Assembly (NCBI GenBank): GCA_036873755.1 | Contig: JAVTVY010025297.1 | Coordinates: 50,448-114,447 of the forward strand | DNA: 64,000 nucleotides | Source: Hanleya hanleyi | Lineage: Eukaryota; Mollusca; Polyplacophora; Lepidopleurida; Hanleyidae | Direction: 5' to 3' | Part shown: in pieces, positions 1-11,041 of the stretch | Layout: each line of letters starts with the position of its first letter | How positions within the stretch are numbered: position 1 is the first letter of the stretch | Made by a program: the position numbers and the translations under genes | Notes under the pieces: generated by a model | Databases searched by the model: none | Told to the model about the DNA's origin: nothing | Seen by the model: only the letters and a program-made list of their open reading frames with translations

Positions 1-166
1 GTCAGCTTTGACAGACTGAAGCCCCAGTCTGGTCTAGTTCGTGTCATGTCAGACATGTCATTTTTTCAAACAACGACGTCAAGCTCTAGGACTGTTTAGA
101 CTGATATATGTTTCAAATATACTATGTATTTGAGAGAAATATTCGTGCTGTGAAGTAAAATATTAA

Positions 167-665
167 CCCTATCTGGCCTGGGATTCTTGGGCCAGACCTG
201 GGGAGGCATTTTATTTTTCCTACCCCTCCAGACAGAAGGCTGAAACTTACCAAGCCATACCCTTCGGTCAAGCCCTAACAGAAAAATCCAAGATAACCGC
301 TTTGATGGACTCACAGTGACGTCAGTTTCAAAGAAGGCATTGTTTGTCGATTTTTCGGTAAGATTTTTTTATTTATGTAAGTTTTCTGGAAAAATTACAT
401 GATAAATTATAAAATATTAATCGGATGCGAAATAAAATATTTTTTGCCCACTTTCCCTTGTGGGAAAGCAGCAAATTAAGAAAAAATAACGAAAACATCA
501 CTTTTGCAGTGCCGCAATGACCGCCATCTTGAATTTACCCATAATCCTCTACTCGGGGGATAATGCAAAAGGCTCAATATGCCTCCAATATGATAAACTA
601 AAAAGTGGCGGAGGGTCAACTTTCATATATTTGTCGTCTCCGGAGATAGGAGAGAAAGTTTGTTA
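167..665 (-). mobile_element. Degenerate TTAA-type (piggyBac-like) MITE, truncated
   Basis: The left edge is TTAA followed by CCCTATCTGGCCTGGG, the terminal sequence of a family seen intact at 21867-22440 and 56267-61165. Internal landmarks read in reverse: the 'ccgccatcttgaatttaccca' region near 530 is the complement of the family's 'gggcaaattcaaaatggcgg', and a remnant of its 'atctccgaaac' stretch lies near 640. The second terminus is missing, so the copy is truncated where the next element begins. No coding capacity. The piggyBac assignment rests only on the TTAA target and the CCCT ends. Confidence 0.6.
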
Positions 666-711
666 GATTGGTAGATTGTTCGTCTTTTTTCTTCAATCTT
701 TTTGTCTTTTT

Positions 712-1325
712 TCCTACAAAGTAGGCTACCATCTTCAAATGGTCCGGTAGTTAGTCAGTCAGTCAGTCAATCAGTGAGTGAGTCTATCCGAATCCTTTCT
801 TCGGCAAAATAAGGAGAACCGTTGACATTATAACCTTGATTTTTGGCATGAACGTGCATTAGGGCATTGTTATCAACAAGTTCTGAGCTGACCGAATTCT
901 GATGAAATTTTGATTTATAATTATTTTTTTATTATTTATTGATGGCTCAGCGAGTGCACTGTCATGCCCATCGGGAACCCTTGGCTGTATGTGTGACTTT
1001 GGAAGGTTCCCTGATACGGCATATCACGTTGAACACACCGGTTCTCGTAAAATCATCGAAGTTAAGCGACTTTGAGCCCGGTCAAGGCTTGGATGGGTGA
1101 CCTCGTGCTGTACTGCTGGGCTGATAAGTGTCCAGGGTAATAGGAACTGAGGGCGATAATAGTTGCTACGCTAATGACTCACCAGCGGTGACATCTGGGA
1201 AAGTTAATAGTACCCACTGTCAATTAGAGACTGCTATATAAATTCTCTCACGGTAGCACATAGGGCCCAAAGTCATCTCTCCAATACAGTCTTAAATCAT
1301 ATCAAACCCTACTTCGTTGGTCCTG
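712..1325 (+). mobile_element. Small hairpin-ended nonautonomous element, copy 1
   Basis: It begins with the near-palindrome CCTACAAAGTAGG and ends with CCTACTTCGTTGG, and contains a GTCA-type microsatellite and an 'aggagaaccgttgacatt' segment. The same order recurs at 1968-2326, so both are copies of one family. This copy is longer because a 5S-rRNA-derived sequence and about 200 bp of unknown DNA lie in its 3' half. Hairpins at both ends plus an internal simple repeat recall Helentron-derived elements; that class is an inference. No ORF worth calling. Confidence 0.5.
1012..1118 (+). pseudogene. 5S rRNA-derived sequence (5S pseudogene or 5S-headed SINE)
   Basis: The segment matches the animal 5S rRNA layout over about 100 nt: 'acgttgaacacaccggttct', then 'atcgaagttaagcgac' (A-box region), 'gagcccggtca', then 'cttggatgggtgacc' (C-box), and a short degenerate 3' end. 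Bases differ from a functional 5S gene (for example 'taaaatcatc' where animals usually have a CG-rich stretch), and no T-run terminator follows directly, so it is not called a working gene. 5S-derived promoters head SINE3-type elements, which is the likeliest origin. Confidence 0.7.
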
Positions 1326-1429
1326 TGACGTTAGTCACACTGCCATGTATGCATGACAGTGCCCAAAATTATCTGAACTAACAGAAGATAGCTATTTCCT
1401 CATTTTACCGTTCAACGTGTAAGTGCTTC

Positions 1430-1640
1430 GCTTGGGAGTGAGTGAATGTGGTTTAGCGTCGCTTTCAACACTATTTCAATCATATCAGGACGTTTGCTTG
1501 GTACTCTTTTTCACCCCCGGAAACCACACGGGTGCCCCAGTTCGGGCTGAGCCGCTGAGGCCTACTTCTTACCATGACCATGTGCACAGTGACACCCCAG
1601 GTCAATCCCCGGAAGCCCCAACGGCGCGTGAAAGATTTGA
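1430..1640 (+). mobile_element. SINE-like fragment with GTGAGTGA / CGTCGCTTTCAACA core
   Basis: The stretch 'gagtgagtgaatgtggttta' followed by 'gcgtcgctttcaacactatt' shares its core with the element at 50935-51188 (forward) and 6680-6932 (reverse). Similar sequence is frequent in mollusc genomes, which is the basis for calling it a SINE remnant. The 3' part, rich in CCCC and CCGG, is not shared with the other copies. The 75-codon open frame over it has no recognisable motif. Confidence 0.4.
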
Positions 1641-1901
1641 AATTTCTTAAAGAGTTGAACTTTCTGAACAGCTCAATATTGAGAACAGTATAAACTACTA
1701 TCGTAAAACCCACCCGACGGATGGAAATGTGACCCTTCTGTCCCTCTTCTAACATCTGGGATCGCTTCCTGATATCACCATGAACATCTTTCAATGATGA
1801 CAGATCAACTTTCACATGCTACAGTATGTAACTGTACATGTAATGTCCGTCGCTTCAGTGGGCGTTAATATACTTTTGGAAATCTTTCTTTGATTTAAGT
1901 C

Positions 1902-1922
1902 TCTCTCTCTCTCTCTCTCTCT
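1902..1922. repeat. (TC)n microsatellite
   Basis: About ten uninterrupted CT dinucleotides. Confidence 0.9.
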
Positions 1923-1967
1923 GACGTTACAAAGGTAGAGGAAAAGGTATACCCGCCCATGTTAATA

Positions 1968-2326
1968 TTTTCCTACGAAGTAGGCTCTCATTTGCAAATT
2001 GTCCGGTAATGAGTGAGTGAGTCAGTCAGTCAGTCAGTCAGTCCATCCGAATCCTTTCGTTGGCAACATAAGGAGAACCGTTGACATTAGAACCTTGATT
2101 TTTGGCATGAAGGTATATTAGGGGACTGTTACCAGTAAGTTCTGAGCTGATCTATTTTGATGATAATTTCTGGTCCTTTTTGATGAAAATCACTGGCGAT
2201 TCTGACTTGGGCTGTGCCCATCTTACAACAGGCAGGATTTCAACTTGGCGGGGGGGTGGGGGGGGAGGGGTATTTCCAAGAGTTCAGTTCTCGTCGAAGT
2301 CCTAATGCCCACCCTACTTCGTAGGT
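1968..2326 (+). mobile_element. Small hairpin-ended nonautonomous element, copy 2
   Basis: It opens with the perfect hairpin CCTAC-GAA-GTAGG and closes with CCTAC-TTC-GTAGG, so the ends are also inverted copies of each other. It contains a (GTCA)n tract near 2022-2044, then the 'aggagaaccgttgacatt' and 'ttttggcatgaaggt' segments shared with copy 1 (712-1325), and a G-rich run near 2250. It lacks the 5S-derived insert of copy 1. No coding capacity. Confidence 0.55.
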
Positions 2327-2329
2327 CCT

Positions 2330-5300
2330 GTGACGTTAGCCATGCTGCCATGTTTTAACGAACATTGCAAAATTCAAGATATGAACTGTGAATTTGTGTA
2401 CTAAAAACTAACGTAAATTCCGGTTTTAATCAAAATCTTCGTCAAAATATAAAAACAATTAACAAATTGAATATCGTGTATTTCTGAGGAAAATGTAATT
2501 TTGCATGCGGGAGTTTCTGGATAATATAGGCCCAGTAGTTGCCCAATTAGTCGCCTTGAAGTTTCATGTTCTGAAAAATTCGTAACAAAAAATTATTCCA
2601 TAAAGTCTGAAATCCGCCGAACCAGAATTTTTGAAAATGAACTGAAAATTGGGGAGAACAACTGTATTACTGCACTACTGCATGCTGAAGAAATATATTC
2701 AGGGAGAACGCTGTAATAACACCATCTGAGGTAGTGCCAGATCAGTTGATTTGTCAGTCCTGCCTTCATCATTTGTTAATGCTTAGAGTGATTTTTTTTT
2801 CTTTTTGTAGTTCGGGTCATTCATCAAACCTGTCTGGTGACCGAGTATGAGTGTGTTGGGTGCCATGAATTGCATGTAACCGAACGCAGTTTAATATGCC
2901 TGTATGCACTAAAAGTAGGCTAAACCGTGACCTGGATAGACCAACCAATGCAAATGCAAATTCTATGTACTGGAGCGGTATGCATGTACAATCCCGGTAC
3001 ACAGGAAGATGAAAACAGTTCTCTCATTCACATTTGAATTTTTGTTTCCAATCCAAGCCGTGTATCAGCCACTTTTGCTAAACTACCAGCAGCAATGACA
3101 TGATAGGTACATATGTAGGCCTACATGTACCGGTATTATAACGGGAATAAAACTAAATGTGAACAATCTGTACAATGAAGTTCATTTATATCACAGGGGC
3201 ATAAATATTTCATGATAAGTTTGCAACTACTGAACTGCTCCGAACTGTATTTACATGTTCAGTTTAAGGGGAATCCGGACATGAGAGATTTTGACATTTT
3301 TTGGTCAGGTTGAAAATTTTAAAAAGGCACTAAATTATCAAGGGCGAATTATTTCATCTCAGAAAGATAGAAAACACAAATAAACACAAGAAAATATGAT
3401 TATTTCTGTGAGCTAACTCGAAAAAAAAAATGACTTTGTGGTGGAAAATTGACCAAAAATGTAGTGGATTTCTTGAAGTAAAATTTGAGAATTTCAGAAA
3501 TGTAGTAACTGTTTAACTCACGAATAAAGTTGAATCATCCCTTCGTTGAGGTCAAACAAGAATGACCTACTTCAACTTTTCGGGAAATAGAATGCTACAC
3601 GTGGTCAAACCAACTGAATTGTTCAGGAAAATGGCGATTCACATTTCTTCCTGCTACGGTTGACTTCTTCCGGCCTCGGTGCATTAACCCTTCACACAAA
3701 ACTGAATACCTGTCAATCAAAGTCCATCTGAATAAGACAGTCATTCAACATGTTGTTGTTGTTTTCTGTTGTTGTTGTTGGCACGTGTTCAGGAGGGTTA
3801 ATGACATTGAGGTAAGCAAGTTTATGTTCACCCATTCTCATCGACAAACGCTTCCAGAACATGCGATCGGAATGCACAACCATTCAGGTGTGAGGGTTAC
3901 TCACCAAAATCCACTATACTACCATCTTTGTTGTCTAAATTTCATGTAATTAGACGGATGATCTGTTTTTCCTGAGTTTGACAAAATTAGCAAATCTCGC
4001 GCGATTTCTCGAGAAGAAGGCAACAGGATATTAGAGTAAGGCGGCTGGAAAAAGTACATCTCCAGGGAGGTTTCCAAAAATGATTTTCTGTAATGAAACT
4101 GCCGAACTAAATATTTTGTATTCTAAATATCACCATATTCTACCGAATGATGGTGCCTCTTTGATGTTTATACACGCCTATTTGAGCGTATGAATATTAT
4201 TAACATGTGATGGGTCACCTTGTTTGGGAAAGAAGCACGCTGTGACTTGGTTCCACCTGTGTGATTTCAAAGCGCTGAATTCGATTTATTTGCCAACAGA
4301 TGGACTTAAAAGTACGTATCTACCTGTGTATTTGTGGAAAACTTGAATTTCATATCTGCTGTAGTTTATTTTATATTGAATTATCTTTATTTTCTTTTGA
4401 AGTCGGAGGGAAAATGGCGAAATTTCAACGGTGTTTTGTGTTCACGTGCACAGTCGAATATGAAAATACGGCCACGTGCTTCAGGCGAAATGGATAATTT
4501 TGCTCGTAGGATCTCCAAAATTTAGTTGAGACATTTTATTTTTCCTTTTCCTGGCCTGTAATAGTATTTATTTTCTGAAAGTCGCTTCCGAAATTCTTTG
4601 TCATTTCGTTTCTTTTTTTGTTTTGCTTCACAAAGGTATTGAAAACATTTTTCAAAAAAAAACAAATACATTTTTTTGTCATTTCATGTCTCATGGTATC
4701 ATTGTGTCATAAAATTTGGTCATTATAATGATGAGGGGCGTTTTTGGAAATTTTCGAAAATCTCAAAGGTCCTAATTCTCGTCTCCTATGGGCGTTAAGT
4801 GCTCTTTTTGAGATTGTTTTAAGTCACTTTCTCCAACTCTGTAGCTTTTTTGACTAAGATTTAATGCCGTTTGACAAAAAAGTCAATAAGCGTTATATGC
4901 CCACTTTCAATGTTTAAAACAATTTTTAGATTATACACTGTGACCCAATAATTAATTGTCGAAGTTTCTTCACATTTCAACCAAAACTGTGGTCATAAAC
5001 TTACAAACAAACAGAGGCGGTTATTGAATGAATGAATATCGTCCATGATTGAATGCAAATATAGAGAATATAAATCGCGGGGTGATCCCTGATTACATAA
5101 TTACAGCAGGTTTGTGAACAGGAAACCATAGGCTACAATATGCGCCAGGGAAAATAAATCAATGCTGAAAACATATCATATCACATACGAGGATAATTAA
5201 ACGAAACACAGATATTTGGTAGCCGCGGAAGGCATGTAGAAGTATGTAGAAGTAAATTTTACCCCACAAATACATGTACTTACCCAGGAACATCATTAGG

Positions 5301-5540
5301 ATAATCATTTGCTGTGTACAGCGTCAATCGGTGGTTTCAGTTTTCTGCGCATATCCAAGCCGAACACTACACGTGTTGCCTTGGCTGAACAGGACACATT
5401 ATTTGAGCAGAATACGGGATTGGTGATGTCATCGCTCTATAAATATTTCGCGGTCCATATTAGGAGAAGTGCAATGTATGACCTCCTAAAAATTCAAATT
5501 TGATTGGCTACTCGGAAGAAATTAACATCAATACAACCAC
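2330..5540. other. Intergenic DNA, no gene recognised
   Basis: AT-rich sequence without a convincing coding region. Visible items are short GTT trinucleotide runs near 3750-3780 and TACATGTA-type words near 3115-3130. The short open frames at 4300-4525 and 5309-5503 carry no motif and look like chance. No terminal repeats or target duplications were found here by eye. Confidence 0.6.
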
Positions 5541-5543
5541 CAC

Positions 5544-6075
5544 TTGTCATATATGGAAACCACACGGGCAGATATCATATTTCCAATTTTATATGAAATA
5601 TTGCATGTTATTACAACTTTATCTTATGCCGGCTGCACGGTGTGCCTCGAGTGGGTGCCTGGGCAGTGTAATGTGTATGGAAATGAACTGGCTGACCAGC
5701 TTGCAAAAAAGGCTCTGCTTTTAAATGATATCGGCATCCCTGTTGGGCTGAATGTTGATGAGATTGGGATACCAGTGAGGTCCGGTTTCATTGATATTTG
5801 GCAGGAAGAATGGCGATATTCAACAACAGGTCGTTTTTATTATGCACTTCAGCCTTGTGTTACTACTGGTAATATATCTCTTTCCAATCGACGGGCTGAG
5901 GTGCTTATCTTCAGATTATTATCTGGTCGAATTGCGGTCAATAATGTATTACATAGTATGGCCAGGCACCCAACTGGTCTCTGTGAGACTTGTGACGTGG
6001 AGGACACAGTCCGGCATTATTTAATGACGTGCAGGCGGCATATTAATGATATTAATAATTAATATTATTATATAT
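5544..6075 (+). pseudogene. LINE fragment: RNase H C-terminus plus zinc knuckle
   Basis: The frame 5544-6062 contains LEWVPGQCNVYGNELADQLA, the last part of a retrotransposon RNase H with the His-to-Asn-substituted 'P-H-GI-GNE-AD' motif and its final catalytic Asp. About 100 residues later comes a CxxC-H-C knuckle (GLCETCDVEDTVRHYLMTC). That order is typical of I-superfamily LINEs with RNase H (I, R1, Nimb types). Reverse transcriptase and endonuclease are absent. The frame runs into TAAT/ATTAAT repeats at 6040-6082 that resemble a LINE microsatellite tail, so this is a 5'-truncated insertion. It differs from the LINE in the tandem units. Confidence 0.7.
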
Positions 6076-6629
6076 ATTAATCCCTGTGGAATGCTCATTC
6101 CCCTTCTCTTCTGCGCGACTTTCGTGCATGTAGGTCCTTGACTTTTCAAAGAATGGGATTGCTCAAAATCGAGGCCATGAAAAGACTAATTTAGCCAGCG
6201 TTATATTGATGCTGACATTAAACAGCTAAGCGATGGCAGAGCGGGGTAATAATGCGGACAGTTTAGCCTCGGGGTGTTGAATTGATTATTTTAACATCGA
6301 CTTTCTCGATCTGTTTTCATCCAATTTTCTTTTATTCTCAAGTGACTGCCTCCGGCGATAGACCGAATGTCTAACACCGTCCAATACAATTTTACGGGTT
6401 TGGTTCGTCATTCATTATTCAGCCGTTGTCCGTTAAAGAATATCATTTAAAGACCTATTCCATATAACGGCATTAGCACCAAATTCAAAAAGACAATCAT
6501 AGTATACATAAAACATAGTCTAGTTTCCTGCCAGAGAGAAGCGCTCAACAATTTTCAGTGATATCGGCGAGACATCGTGATGTTCCATAAATATCAAATC
6601 TGTATCGCTGATCAGTATTCTTAAGCGGG

Positions 6630-6932
6630 TGGTTGGGTGGATTCAGGTTCCTGAGAAGCAACAGGAACTTGACAATGTGATGTCAAGCACTGTAATATCA
6701 CTTGTCTTTATTTCACAATGTAAGAGTCCTGACTGTGTCTTGTGCGCTATCCGCAGTGTTTTATAGGGTGGATGGCGGGTGGATGGTTCCATGCGGCTTC
6801 AAAGATTTCTTCTTTGAAGTAGCAGGAACACAGCTTGGCTGGGTAGTGCTTAGTTGGTTCGTCGTGATGTAGCTGAATATTGTTGAAAGCGACGTTAAAT
6901 TTTATTCACTCATTCACTCACTCAGCATTTTT
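6630..6932 (-). mobile_element. SINE-like insertion in unit 1
   Basis: The unit-2 and unit-3 sequence 'tattctt(a/g)atccattaat' is interrupted here by about 300 bp, so the insertion is seen against an empty site. Its right part reads 'aagcgacgttaaattttatt' followed by CATT/CACT repeats, the reverse complement of the element at 50935-51188; both share the 'aaccaactaagcaccaccca' block in opposite orientation. Short T-rich flanks may be a target duplication but are not clear. Non-coding. Confidence 0.65.
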
Positions 6933-6999
6933 AATCCATTAAATATTATGCTAACAGAAGGTTGTGCCACTCATGAATATACTAACGATACTCTATATA

Positions 7000-7400
7000 C
7001 ATGCACAGTGCCTTGCCTTTCACTCTGTCATATTTCACTCTTCCAGGTCTGGGCTTTTGGAGTGTACCCAGTCCAAAGCGGGGAGGGGCTGGTTCGCGAA
7101 ACTTTACCAGAAAATGCATAATCAAAAACACTCTGAACGCTCATTCTGACGTCATGGTGAACCCATATTCTAAAAAAATCTTTGTTCTGTCCTATTCCGG
7201 TCAGGTTTCCTCAATTCATATTTATGCGATTTTCGTCACAAAATGATAATTACCTGATGTGAAATAAAACATTTTTGGGGTATTTGTATGCACAAAAGAC
7301 CCACAATTTGAAAAAAAACGACAAAAGAGGATTTTTTCTGTCGCTGATTGTCGCCATTTTAAATTACCCCATGTTCGAAGGGTATGCATCTAGGTTCAAA
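7000..7400 (-). mobile_element. Old diverged copy of the TTAA MITE family (unit 1)
   Basis: Internal landmarks of the MITE family appear in reverse: 'agggcttt..accaga' like ends, 'ttctgacgtcatggtgaacc', 'aaataaaacattttt' and 'gtcgccattttaaattaccc', the complement of the family's 'attcaaaatggcgg' region. Equivalent copies sit at 17540-17890 (unit 2) and in unit 3 (26220-26318 continuing at 30791-31060), so the insertion predates the unit duplication. Clean termini are no longer visible. Confidence 0.5.
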
Positions 7401-9072
7401 ATGAATACAACTATGAAGTCACATAGTGTAAGATATCAGCTTTTATCGTTCCGCAGGTCATACAGAAAGCCAAGCAGGCTTAGATAAATCTTGTCTATAC
7501 AAATAGAAAAAAAACATCCGTTTTCAGGAAGAGTGGTATTTCATGACGCCAAATCATATAAATTTGGTGCATTTTAGAGGGTTGAACGACAATTTAACAG
7601 AACCGATAATGATTATTATCTAAAAATGTTATCACTTCTCAATTAGATTGGTATAAGTTTCAAACGGACACCTTCACACCCACCTCCCTAACCTCGACAG
7701 CGTGGATATTCTCTTGCCGAAGAAATCATTTACATCGGTGCCCATGGGGCACATTAATATAAAAAAAATGACACTTCGAGCTTCACTTCGCGGATTCTAA
7801 TCTGCAGCCATAAGCGAATATCTCAGTCCGATGCATCCAAATTTAACGTTCAAATAGATAGCTAGACAATGGTTACCACCGGTCAGCATGCTCATAATGT
7901 TGATACAAGGCCCATCTGTTACCTTATCGGTCAATGTTATCAATTGCAACAATTTGAATTGATCTAAAGATATAACATCTGCATTAGTATATACAAATAT
8001 ACAAAAAAGGATGAAAAGGATGGTTTGCCTATCTGTAAACATATGACGATAAAATATAACCACACAAATATTCACGAATGAGAATCCTCTATTAAATCCC
8101 TAGTTGTTCAGCAAACCACGTCGTGCTTATCGTTTATCTTCATATAAAAAAATGAAACTTTATGGAATATTGTTTTAGAAATTTGGTGCTCAATTTCAAA
8201 TACGATAATTGAAGCAATGCTATTTGTAGTAGTATGAACTGGCCGAATGGATAGAATCGCGAGAAGAGTTGTTTTTTGATTGATGGCCTGCTGTTTCGAC
8301 TTTGGACCATGATTGCAAGATATATGTGAATACTTATTTGTAGAATCAAAAAGGCCAAATGAGATAATTATCTGTTGACCATTCACGATGGGTCAGAAAT
8401 GTTGGCTGAAATGTTGTTTCGGGAAAATACAATTAGAAAGAAACATATTCTTTTTGAGATTTTATATCTATACACCTTACCACAAAATTTCACTTTGCAT
8501 TGGGTGTTATACACATGCGCATATATATGGCGACACCTGGGACTAATTTAATTTCTAAACAATAAAATAAGAACACTTTAACAGAATCTTTGAGATTTGG
8601 TATGTGGATATTTTACCATAAGATGTAGCTTTGGATTGTGTTTCATCTACATCTGCAAAAAGCGACACCACCTGCCCGCCAAATTTGGATTCGCTGCTGC
8701 ATAGTAAAATGATAACGAATTTGGTATGTGAGCCCATTGTCGTAAGTTGTTGCTTCGTATCGTGTTTCCTTAACACGCGCCCACCACAAGGGCCAACTTG
8801 AAATTAATGGCACATTAACGAACCCAAAGGTAGCATGTACATGTAAATACCATGTCGCTTTGTATTACGTTTTGTCCTTATGCGAAAAAAAGGTGGCGCT
8901 TCCATGGGATAACTTGAGCTTCCGGATAATAAAATGATAATTCTTTTCACATGTGGTATGTGGATACCTGGGCCTTGGCCACACGATATCGCTTTGGATT
9001 TGTCGTCCGAGAACATTATTATACGTACAGTAGGTTACGCTTTGATGTGTATATTTATCTTTGGGATAGAAT

Positions 9073-9832
9073 TAGCCCGAAAACATCGGCTAAGGAGTCT
9101 ATTTTTTGGTTGTTGTTGGTGAGTCTGACTCCTTAGCCTGAATGACTGATAGAGCTTGAAATGGAAATAACTAAATAAGACGTTAGTCGCTCGAGGTCTT
9201 TAACTGCACACGGCGTGGGGAATTGAGACAGAGGCACAGAACGCATTTTATCGAATAAATAATATGATTTGGCATCTTCAGCACTATGACAACCACCTAA
9301 TGACTCATTTAATTAGATGGAATCTGCCATTTTTTCAACAAAACCGTTGTGTTTCTTTCTCCACAGTTTACAGGGACATGCGCAGAATGGGGTTGACCTT
9401 TTGGCTCACGTCATCAAGAAATCCATCCATGCTGGTTTTAAACCAATAGCGACGTGTGTTTATTCACGTGATCAGAAAGGTCACGAGATAAAAATAGCGA
9501 CGGTCATATTCTCACAAGATGTCAGAAAGGCTCGTAAACTTTAAAATCAATGGAGGTTTTTTCTCACACATTTGATCGCATTTTATCAGCATCAAAACAG
9601 TCATGATAGATGGTGCATGGACAAAGAACCTCAGGCCGGTCAAACTGTATCAAATTGGCATATTTTTTCTCTCCCGTTTCGTTATTTTCGTCAGCGAAAA
9701 GGCGCTTTTCGCAACATCAGTTTTTATCTCCAAGTTTTAACCTACCCTCGATCTGAGCTGTGATAGGAATGCCACGCACCCTTACCCTATATTTACCTAT
9801 CACAGCCAGAGTTTCTGAGTTAGGATAGAATC
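9073..9832. mobile_element. 760-bp DNA transposon insertion with 9-bp target duplication
   Basis: GGATAGAAT flanks both sides (9064-9072 and 9833-9841), while unit 2 has a single GGATAGAAA at the same place (about 20299). The ends are weakly inverted (TAGCCCGAAAACATCGGCT against TAACTCAGAAACTCTGGCT when the right end is reversed). Just inside the left end is a hairpin with perfect 12-bp arms GGCTAAGGAGTC (9088-9099) and GACTCCTTAGCC (9127-9138). A 9-bp duplication fits Mutator-like elements and 8 bp would fit hAT. The interior has no coding domain. Confidence 0.7.
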
Positions 9833-10771
9833 ACATGATTTAGTATGCTAGTGATATGTGCTGATGAATATATATTAGGTAGGTGATTCCGCTTTTCGGT
9901 GAGGCATTTGGCCTATTGTCATCAATAATTTAGCGTCTTGCGTGGTAAGTGCAGGCCAGTGGGGTAGAAATAGCAAGTGCTGCTGTGACATGTTATCGCA
10001 TTTCCCCCGTGGCAATTAAAATGCCCCGATATTTGTATTAACTTACACCATAACATCAAGTTCCCCCGCATCAGATTGAAGCATGTGCCAGAGAGAATAT
10101 GTTTTTTAACTGGCCTCAATATCTAGGGATTTTTACAGATGGTTCCAAGTGCTCGGAGTCTGGGAAAACTGAAGCCTCTTTTACCATACCTGAGATCAAA
10201 TATAATAAGTTTTATCATATATCTGACCACGTTTCTGTTTTTAAAACTAAAAGACTTAGCAAAGACTGGGCAACTTTTCTATCACTTCGTTTTTTTTATC
10301 TAAAGGAGATGGTATTGTAAGGCGGGGTTTTTGCCCACAGCCAGCCGACTCATAGGAATGTGCATTTCTTCTCTCCATCTGTCAATCACAATGCAATGTA
10401 CAACATGTCGGCGGCGACAACTGTCACTCAACGGACTGAATGTTACGGTGAACAATGATAGCTTCACATATGTTTGGTACCAAGACGTTATTATTTCACC
10501 ACGTTGCAGTCGATTTTACATGCACATATTGGAGAATAAATACACAATTTAGGCGAATTTATTGGCGTTGTAACAGGTAGCGACTGATCGTTCGATTTCA
10601 ACGTTTAGCTAGCCCGTAATGTCCACACGATATCGTGTTATCGGCAAACAATTTTTATTCTACTTTTAATTGGTTTATAATGATAGCCTAAAATTTTATT
10701 TCAGATATACTGAATGCATTTTTTTTTTACAAAAATGAGAAAGATTGAAATAACTTGTCGACGTCACACAT

Positions 10772-10855
10772 GTTGACCTCCTGGGATTCGAATTCGGTAA
10801 AAGAAAATTCCGAGGCGCTTGTGATCCTACGTTCGTATCCACTACACCATAACAT
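10772..10855 (-). other. tRNA-like segment (possible tRNA-derived SINE head)
   Basis: On the minus strand a pol III A-box-like 'tggtgtagtgga' is followed about 45 nt later by a B-box-like 'gaattcgaatccc'. A full cloverleaf with paired acceptor stem could not be drawn by eye, and the anticodon arm is poor, so this is called tRNA-like rather than a tRNA gene. Confidence 0.35.
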
Positions 10856-10944
10856 ACGAACAACTGTAACAGGCTATTTTGTCACTTTACTCTACTTACG
10901 AAAACTTCAAACGTTATGAATCATAACTTTTCATTTTTTAGTAT

Positions 10945-11041
10945 GAAGGACCCCTTGGACCAAAAAGATCTTTCAGCAGTGGGAATATAATGTAACCACA
11001 TAACACCAGGTTAAATGGCGTTCTGGTCCAAGGGGTCCTTC
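10945..11041. repeat. Nested inverted repeat, 18-bp perfect arms
   Basis: GAAGGACCCCTTGGACCA at 10945-10962 is the exact reverse complement of 11024-11041, with 61 bp between. It is probably the pair of ends of a ~97-bp MITE nested in the 982-bp element. Confidence 0.7.

Noticed and set aside
1012..1118. Functional 5S rRNA gene
   Set aside because: Substitutions in the conserved stem and no T-run terminator; single, isolated and embedded in a mobile element.
10772..10855. A functional tRNA gene
   Set aside because: A- and B-box-like words are present but acceptor and anticodon stems do not pair; kept only as tRNA-like.
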